Both the position numbers and the translations under genes were made by a program. Below, piece after piece: positions 35,601 to 42,034 of a stretch of 42,034 bases of DNA. Positions within the stretch are counted from its first letter, which is position 1. Every line of letters starts with the position of its first letter. The notes beneath the pieces are model-generated. The model searched no databases, was not told the DNA's origin, and worked only from the letters and a program-made list of their open reading frames with translations. The DNA is from Cruorifilaria tuberocauda (Eukaryota; Nematoda; Chromadorea; Rhabditida; Onchocercidae), in the NCBI GenBank assembly GCA_013365365.1, contig JABVXU010000464.1:1-42034 (forward strand), read 5' to 3'.

Positions 35601-37250
35601 ATATTATCGATAATTTGAGATCAAATAAAGCAATCAACTTCAACTTTGCTTTAGGAAACTCTGCAATTGAGTTCCATTCCCAGCAAAATAAAGAATAAAA
35701 TTAAAAAAAACCTTCGCCATTGGAAATGTTCTGTTGTTCTGGCTGAGGCCGAATCTCATCCTGTAACTTCTTTTTGTTCTGTTCACCGTGATAAGTTACC
35801 TTAAAATTATTAAAATAAAACTAATAGAACTAAAATAAAACTCATTATTGCAAAAATATGAAATTAATCTATGACATAGTTTGTTATGGAAAAAGAAATT
35901 TCATAATAAGCCATAGATACATTTTGTGGTCATTAGGCATGCACTGTAATGAGAATAATTTGTAATTCCTGGAATTATTTAATGCTAAACGCTCTATGCA
36001 TTCCCTTTCATTTAATTTCACTTGAATGGATATACACATGATCTCATACCTGAGACTGAATTTTGGTATTCTGAAGATGTCGAGTTAATTCGGGATCATC
36101 AGCCACTTGGATTCTGTGTCCTTTTGATTTCTCAAATTCTTCATGATATTTAACCTGAAATCCATCATTTTGAGCAATAAAAATGCAAAAAGATGCCTTA
36201 AGAACTCTGAAATGCCTTATATAGAAAATAAACAGAAGAATATATTATTTCAATAAAGTTTCATTTCGAATAATTCAAACCAAATATTCCTGAAAATTAG
36301 AACGATTTCGATTGTTTGGTTATTTCTATCGTCATCTTTTTTTTGTAACTAACCGTTTATCAAATGGAACTCACAAAACTTAAATATGGATACATTTTGG
36401 TAATCATGATTTGAAAATTAGATTTACAGCTCAATTGCACAAGGAAAAACTCCTTACATATATCAGCCAACCTTAATAAAACATCGAAAGTGAGAAAAAC
36501 AGACATTATACTCGAAAATTTAAGCAAGCCATATTAAGAAAAACACAGGATCAAGATATACCTGGCTCTGCAATCTGGTATTTTCCGCAAGACGTTTCAT
36601 TTCCGGTGTGTCCACAACTACTGATGCTACCGTTTTTGGGTAATGACTGGAAAAGTGACATATTTTAGAAAAAAAAATGATATTAAGAAATTTAAACAGA
36701 AATCAAAATTAAAAAAAATAAAAGCGGTAAAATTTACGGTTCGCAATACGGCATTTTATCATATCCTTTGTAATTTTTCATATTCAAAACCATGCCACAT
36801 ACTGTACACCTGAAGCATCCTTTATGCCAAACCTAAAATAACTTGTTAAATAGAAACATTGTCAGTTATTCAATTAAACTTTATCAAAATTATGCAACAT
36901 TTGTAAGTACTAGAAGTCAACTTCTATGTTATATTATACTGTTTAACATAATTTCCTATTCTTCGATTTCCAGTCCCAACAACATCGATATCTCATTGTT
37001 ATCGTGAGAGCGAAAACTTAAAACTTGAATAGTCAAGCTGACAAAAGATTTAATAACGAATTCAATTTATGGAAAATGCTGCCATTATTTTTCTGAAAGT
37101 GCTGGTTGCATAAAGCAAAATAAAACTTAGGAAATGGAAAGAAAAGTGGAAATGAAGCGATGTGAAGAAGTTTACTTTGTCCAGGCATTTCAATTCTTCA
37201 AGTGGATAAACAGTTTTACCACACTCCTCTCGGGCGCACTTCTTACTCAT
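32631..37250 (-). CDS. LASP1: LASP-type LIM / nebulin-repeat / SH3 protein (9 exons, 328 aa)
   Basis: LASP proteins bind F-actin through nebulin repeats and recruit partners through an SH3 domain at focal contacts and, in worms, muscle attachment sites; the C. elegans orthologue is lasp-1. Exons: 37250-37176, 36832-36738, 36646-36562, 36154-36050, 35799-35712, 34744-34589, 33939-33841, 33236-33109, 32786-32631, with all phases agreeing. The LIM domain (residues 5-58) has ligands C5, C10, H28, C31, C34, C37, C55 and H58. Two nebulin repeats span about 62-132 ([20 protein letters not shown] and [20 protein letters not shown]). A serine/proline/alanine-rich linker follows to about 260. The SH3 domain (about 263-320) has [26 protein letters not shown] and GMLPANYVE. 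It is longer than human LASP1 (261) because of the linker. The intron 8 donor (GAG|GTCGTT) is unusual, but the joined SH3 frame is unmistakable. Confidence 0.96.
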
Positions 37251-37296
37251 CTTTACAAACAGAGAGTATAGAATAATATTTCACCAAACTCCAAAC

Positions 37297-37308
37297 CTGA
37301 AAAAATAT
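37297..37308 (-). promoter_or_regulatory. Likely spliced-leader acceptor of LASP
   Basis: ATATTTTTTCAG on the minus strand lies 46 bases before the LASP ATG. It is a textbook nematode acceptor with no coding exon upstream in the 4.7 kb available, so trans-splicing is the simplest reading; a remote 5' UTR exon remains possible. Confidence 0.55.
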
Positions 37309-37508
37309 GAGAAAATCTGAAATTTTTTCTGAGTCATTGTTAACTCTTATCATCTTACACGATAGATTAATTTTTTCAAAAGTACTTATCGAATGCATTA
37401 AACAATACTGATTCGACTTAAAAACAAAAGGACAATGACTGCACAGTAGGTAAAAACAACTGACAACAGATAAAAAGAGTTCGACAAATTATGAATAGAC
37501 AAGATTAA

Positions 37509-37548
37509 TTCGAGATACTGAACATGGAGTTCGAGATACTGAACATGA
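37509..37548 (+). repeat. Two-copy 21-bp tandem repeat
   Basis: TTCGAGATACTGAACATG occurs twice, 21 bases apart, with only GAG between the copies. It lies about 210 bp beyond the LASP leader acceptor, in its likely promoter or outron. Confidence 0.7.
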
Positions 37549-38754
37549 AAAAGAATACTCGAAAATTGATAAACTTGAAAATTGAAAAGTAAAATTGACA
37601 TGAGAAGTTCACTGAAAAGTTAATACACCACAAAACACACAAATAAATCGAGAAATCAAATTGACAGAAAACCGAGAATTCAAACAATAATCTGAAAATT
37701 AAACAGAAGAGAAAAGATACTTCAAAAGTATACAGCAATCATCTAACTAAATAAATGCAAGGAAAAAGAGTAAAAGAGTAGAAGAAGCAAAGCAGGGATC
37801 TAGAATGGAAATCGAACATTTCCTCCACTCCCCTCCCCGTCCCGCTATCAATCAATCGCTCCAAGGCATACTTCACCTCGAAGCTATCCAAACCGCGGCA
37901 AATCATTTTGAAATTTAAATGAATGGCCCGTTAAAAATAGTTATGAAATGTGATCGGTTTCACAATAAATACCTGAACAATAGAAGATTGAGTTAATTGT
38001 TTAGGTAATATACGGTAGGCTTTGGGATTCAGTATACATTATTAAGAAGAGGATACATATGAAGTGTGAATCGGAAATCTTGAAATAAGTACTAATGATT
38101 CCGGAAGATCGTGAAGCGTAACTGATGTTGAGTGAGAATCACAATAAAGCATTCAATCATCAAATCATTATTAATATACCATCAATAATTGGAATATTTG
38201 ACAAAACCAATAATGAAAAAGTGGAAATGAGGATATATCATATTATTTCTCAAAAAAAAACATATTTAAAATTGTGAAAAAAAAACTGAAATTGGAATTT
38301 GGAACTATTAAGAAATATTGAAATGAAGAATTGACAAAGAAAAAGGAGAAGTAATAAAATGACAACATTAAATGAGATCAATGACGGTTCAATTCAGTGA
38401 CATAAACAAAATGCCATCTATCAAATGAATGATTTGTCGCTAAATACCATTCACATATTATCTCAATAATTCAAACATCATTTAACGAAAATTAAAAAAA
38501 AACACAAACATTCCTAACTAATTCAATTTCATTGCTCAATGACCAAATTTTATTAATTGTAACGTAAACGTAAATTAAGCGTAAATTTAGTAAATATGAA
38601 ATGACTATTAACCTTACAGTTTTACAATAAATTTCAATGAAACAATATTGCAAGGAAGTTATGAGAGGAAAGGAATTGATTAATTAGCTTAAAATAAAAG
38701 TAATGCTATTAGATGATAATATATGGGAAAAAGGGAAAAAGCAACAAACCTATA

Positions 38755-38813
38755 AGTCTATCAAATTTTCTTAACTTTAGTCTATCAAATCTCTTAACTT
38801 TTGAAAAGTTAAG
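38755..38813 (+). repeat. Two-copy 24-bp repeat running into a perfect hairpin
   Basis: AGTCTATCAAAT...CTTAACTTT occurs twice in tandem (38755-38778 and 38779-38802, slightly diverged). The second copy runs into a palindrome at 38793-38813 with 10-bp arms CTTAACTTTT and AAAAGTTAAG around one G. Further CTAACTTTT and CTTAACTA variants follow to about 38.85 kb. Confidence 0.7.
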
Positions 38814-39113
38814 AAACTTAATTTCCTAACTTTTCTATTAATTTTCTTAACTATGCTAAAGTATCAGCAGACCTAAATTTCGCTCTATACGGTAGTTTAA
38901 AACAACTTTTTAATCACTGCGTCATTTATTCTTCAAATTTACATTTGAAACGTAAAATTATCAAATGACCTTCAAAAGTGGAAGCAATCGTCATCATGCG
39001 TCAAGTGAAATCAACGTAAATGATAAACGATTACATACACTCTAGCAATACAACAAGTACGGTGGGACGTTCGGGTAAAAGTGCCGATGAGCTGTGGGTA
39101 TCAACCAAGCAGA

Positions 39114-39140
39114 CGTGCGTGCGTGCGTGCGTGCGTGTGC
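39114..39140 (+). repeat. (GTGC)n microsatellite
   Basis: About six GTGC/CGTG tetranucleotide units, ending in GTGTGCCTGT. It is GC-rich for this region. Confidence 0.85.
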
Positions 39141-39422
39141 CTGTATGCGTAGAGGAGGTGTTAAAGATACGTCCAGGATGTTTTAGAGAGTGGTGAATGG
39201 ATTTGTTGTTGGAGATATACAAGTATCATTACTGAGAGGTAAGTGGAAGAGGAAAGAAGGGATGATTCATGTGAGGTGCAAAATGAAATGCAATTTTGAG
39301 AAAAAAAAAAACTTTTTAGAATTATGTACACAAGAAGCATTCTTCTCCTTCGCCTCCTGTCGATGTTTTTTTGCATTCATCCGAAAAACACATTGGAATG
39401 AGTGCAATGACTATGATAGATA

Positions 39423-39453
39423 ACATGCAGCATGCAACATGCAACATGCACAT
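39423..39453 (+). repeat. ATGCA-based short tandem repeat
   Basis: About four units of ACATGCA/GC-type sequence in a row, followed shortly by another TTGCATGC. Each unit contains the palindrome GCATGC or its core. Confidence 0.75.
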
Positions 39454-40720
39454 CCTATCATTGCATGCTTCTTATTAGATAGCTGTGAAACTTACTTATT
39501 CAATAGGAAACGAAGATATGAATGGGATGAAGTTAATGGAAGCATATTTTCATGGAAAATTCTCAGTAAGTAAGGAAAAAATGAGATCTAGAGATTTGGA
39601 TCGCAATCACTTGAATAATTTAACACTTTCACGTATTCACGTCATTAATTTACTAATCCGTAACTATAGGAGAAAGGTACGTGGTACCTAACCGTCACAT
39701 GTTGGGATAACATGGATCATGAAGGAAACAATGTGACAGATATAGTCGTGTTAATGATAATCATCAATGAATTCATGATATTAAATGAATGTAAGAATTA
39801 AGGTAACTGGAATGATTAGACTTCACGTATCATAATGGATTTTACGTGTTAGAAGTTTCAATGATAATAGCATAAAAGTAGTTAATATGATGATTATTCA
39901 GAAGCATGTTCTGCATAAAGTTATCTCATACAACAAAGCATTTCTTCAATTATAGAGAAACCAGTTAATGAGTCATCCAGAAATTATATTCGTAATTTTC
40001 TCTTTGAGTTTAAATTTTCGGCTAAATTCAAGCATTTAAGTCTGATGTAAATCTAAATGAAGTTATACAGAAGACGATATGATAAATGATAAGATAAGAG
40101 GGCAATTAGTCATGAAGAAAAAAAATCATTTTCTAAACTTAAAAAGGATGTGACGTTTAATTAATGTAACAAAATTTAAAATGAATGCAACATTTCGAGA
40201 AAAGAATTTTCTCATTGCATGCTAAAATTGGTTGTATTTCAATATCGATTTTTTCAACTTTTTTCCATCAAACAACTCATCAAAGTTTTTCATACAACAA
40301 AAATACTTTCCTTTTATGAGGAAAAATTCAGTTTTAAAATTCATTTTACTGTGAAAATATTTTGTTCATAAATAATTTATATTTATTTTCAAAAAAAAAA
40401 AAAAAGAATTTCGTACTTCTAGACATTTCCAGAAAAGAAAATCTTTGACTGAAAGAAATCTTCAAATATTTCAATGTCAAAGTTCATTTTTCCTACGGTA
40501 ACTAACATCTGACATGCATATTTGAAAATTAATAAATTCAGCTAAATTTTATATAAATTTCTTGAATGTGTTATTACGGTTTATTTAAAATTCACTCCCA
40601 TAAATTTCTCGTATGATATCTTTAGTTGTAGTGATAACGAAAAAATGGTACCTCATTTGAACTCGTTTTCATGCTTCATCTTGATAACTATCTCTAGAAA
40701 GACATCCTATCGAATCTTCA

Positions 40721-40848
40721 TACTTTAAGTTATTATTCAAATAAAATAGTGATAAAGGTTTTATACTTTAAGTTATTATTCAAATAAAATAGTGATAAAG
40801 GTTTTATACTTTAAGTTATTATTCAAATGAAATAGTGATAAAGGTTTT
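40721..40848 (+). repeat. Three-copy 43-bp tandem repeat
   Basis: Copies start at 40721, 40764 and 40807, each beginning TACTTTAAGTTATTATTCAA and ending AGTGATAAAGGTTTT. The first two copies are identical; the third has one A-to-G change and lacks the last base. Such similarity implies a recent expansion and likely copy-number variation between individuals. Confidence 0.95.
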
Positions 40849-41477
40849 CAGTGTAGAAAAGAAAGAATATTGTCATCATTATTATCATACCTGTTATCAT
40901 TACTTCATCGCTGTCATTATCACTATGAATTTCATATGCTTAAAGATGGTTTAGATAGCTTAATTATCAAGAAGTAAAATGAAAGTGAATGAAGAAATTC
41001 AGGGCCTTTTCATTCTAGACTGCCTTCTTGATTTCGGACTAAATCTAACCTTCACCGCAACTCGAACATTACAACATTGTTTATGCATCAACTAATTCTA
41101 ATGATCATATGCGGGTTAAAGGTCAACACAGTGTGAATATGTTTTATGCGACAAAATATATTTATTGCTAGTCTAACAAATTTCGAATTCCTTCACATAT
41201 TTGAATGCTTTATAAAGCTATCGTGGAACAGTAATGTAAATACTTAATAATAACTATGACAATAATAAAAGTACTGTTACTGGTTACTTTAAGTAATTCG
41301 ATGAATCTTTGTTTTGAAAGTTTTGCAAAACCTTACGCAAAATGACTTCTTTTAATGTTTTTTGACAATTAGCTAAATGTAAACATTTATTAAGCTAAAA
41401 ATAAACAACAAACATTTCATTTCATTCTAATGGAAACATGAATGAATTGTAATAGTGATAATAACATTATCAATAAT

Positions 41478-41481
<4 letters not shown>

Positions 41482-41513
<32 letters not shown>
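41482..41513 (+). repeat. (GA)n microsatellite, long
   Basis: An uninterrupted GA run of about 15 units, longer than the one near 2.49 kb and a likely length-variable locus. Confidence 0.95.
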
Positions 41514-41514
<1 letters not shown>

Positions 41515-41880
41515 GTTAGTAATGGTGGTGGTGATAGGAGGAGGAAATTATTCAAACATTAAGAGCTAGTAAAGGTGGGAAAAACTAAGTGTTGTATATA
41601 TAGTTAAGACGATGTAATCTTTAGTGGTCCGATAATATAAACAAGGTCATACGTTCATGCTGACGTCTCACGTCTTGTTTATAACCTTTCTTTCACGATT
41701 AAATGTTCCGAATTTACTGTATAGAATGTGACTGACTGTTTCAGACGTCTATTCGAATGTTTACTTTGATAGTATTTGAAGAGATTTTATTTATGAAAAT
41801 CTGAAAAATTAACAATTCAAAATATAAATTTGAAGTAGTGAATTCAAATTAAATTAGAAAAAAGTCTCTAAATTCATTAA

Positions 41881-41931
41881 TCTTCTTTCTATCTCTCTTT
41901 TTTCTCTCTCTCTCTTTCTCTGTCTCTCTCC
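41881..41931 (+). repeat. CT/TTTCTC-rich pyrimidine tract
   Basis: About 50 bases of nearly pure C and T with a (CT)n core. It is simple-sequence DNA with no coding frame of note. Confidence 0.85.
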
Positions 41932-42034
41932 AAATATTTGCCGAAAAAAAAAGCAAAAGTTCGCTCAAATATATCAAGATCGTTTCCATTCTTTTATCTA
42001 TTGAACCATCCTCGCAATATCACAGAGTTTACTA

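Larger units (their letters stand above)
37309..42034. other. Repeat-rich upstream flank of LASP; no gene seen
   Basis: No exon was recognised in 4.7 kb. The stretch holds several short tandem and simple repeats, annotated separately. Open frames near 39.0-39.7 kb run partly through simple repeats and have no domain. It may contain the LASP promoter or a remote 5' non-coding exon. Confidence 0.55.

Noticed and set aside
1..42034. tRNA, rRNA, spliced-leader RNA genes, CRISPR arrays or full transposons
   Set aside because: I looked for cloverleaf-like or rRNA-like segments, repeated spacers, and transposase or reverse-transcriptase motifs in the translated frames and saw none. A covariance or profile search could still find diverged ones.

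Overview
The window looks like AT-rich nuclear DNA from a nematode, most likely a filarial worm. The evidence is compact multi-exon genes with short AT-rich introns ending in TTTCAG-type acceptors, and a strong splice acceptor with no visible coding exon behind it just upstream of nearly every start codon, as expected for spliced-leader trans-splicing. The species cannot be fixed from this sequence alone. No bacterial operons, CRISPR arrays, rRNA, tRNA or recognisable transposons were seen.

Five conserved metazoan genes lie on the minus strand. All five could be reconstructed exon by exon with consistent splice phases. From low to high coordinate they are: a THOC5 homologue (THO/TREX mRNA-export complex, 16 exons, 677 aa); merlin/NF2 (FERM-domain tumour-suppressor family, 13 exons, 617 aa); PGM2-type phosphoglucomutase/phosphopentomutase (14 exons, 590 aa); the WD40 nucleoporin SEH1 (7 exons, 373 aa); and a LASP-type LIM-nebulin-SH3 protein (9 exons, 328 aa). 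All are apparently intact. One small gene model on the plus strand (about 29.18-29.71 kb) encodes an unrecognised cysteine-rich single-pass membrane protein and is divergent from SEH1. A weaker 98-residue minus-strand ORF lies between SEH1 and PGM2.

Layout: 1-4.88 kb is low-complexity flank with a small GC-richer island at 4.6-4.7 kb; 4.96-10.04 kb THOC5; 10.04-11.51 kb gap; 11.51-17.10 kb merlin with a 5' leader to 17.23 kb; 17.24-18.67 kb gap; 18.68-24.82 kb PGM2; 24.87-26.17 kb gap with the orphan ORF; 26.17-28.45 kb SEH1; 28.5-29.2 kb divergent spacer; 29.18-29.71 kb plus-strand gene; 29.7-32.6 kb gap holding a structured, GC-richer island at 31.94-32.17 kb; 32.63-37.25 kb LASP; 37.3-42.03 kb repeat-rich flank.

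The genes are not an obvious functional cluster. THOC5 and SEH1 both act in mRNA export or the nuclear pore, and merlin and LASP both act at the cortical actin cytoskeleton. Spacers of more than 1 kb argue against a simple operon. The parts least explained by known families are the plus-strand membrane protein, the orphan ORF at 25.3-25.6 kb, the island at 32 kb, and alternative-splicing candidates in merlin.
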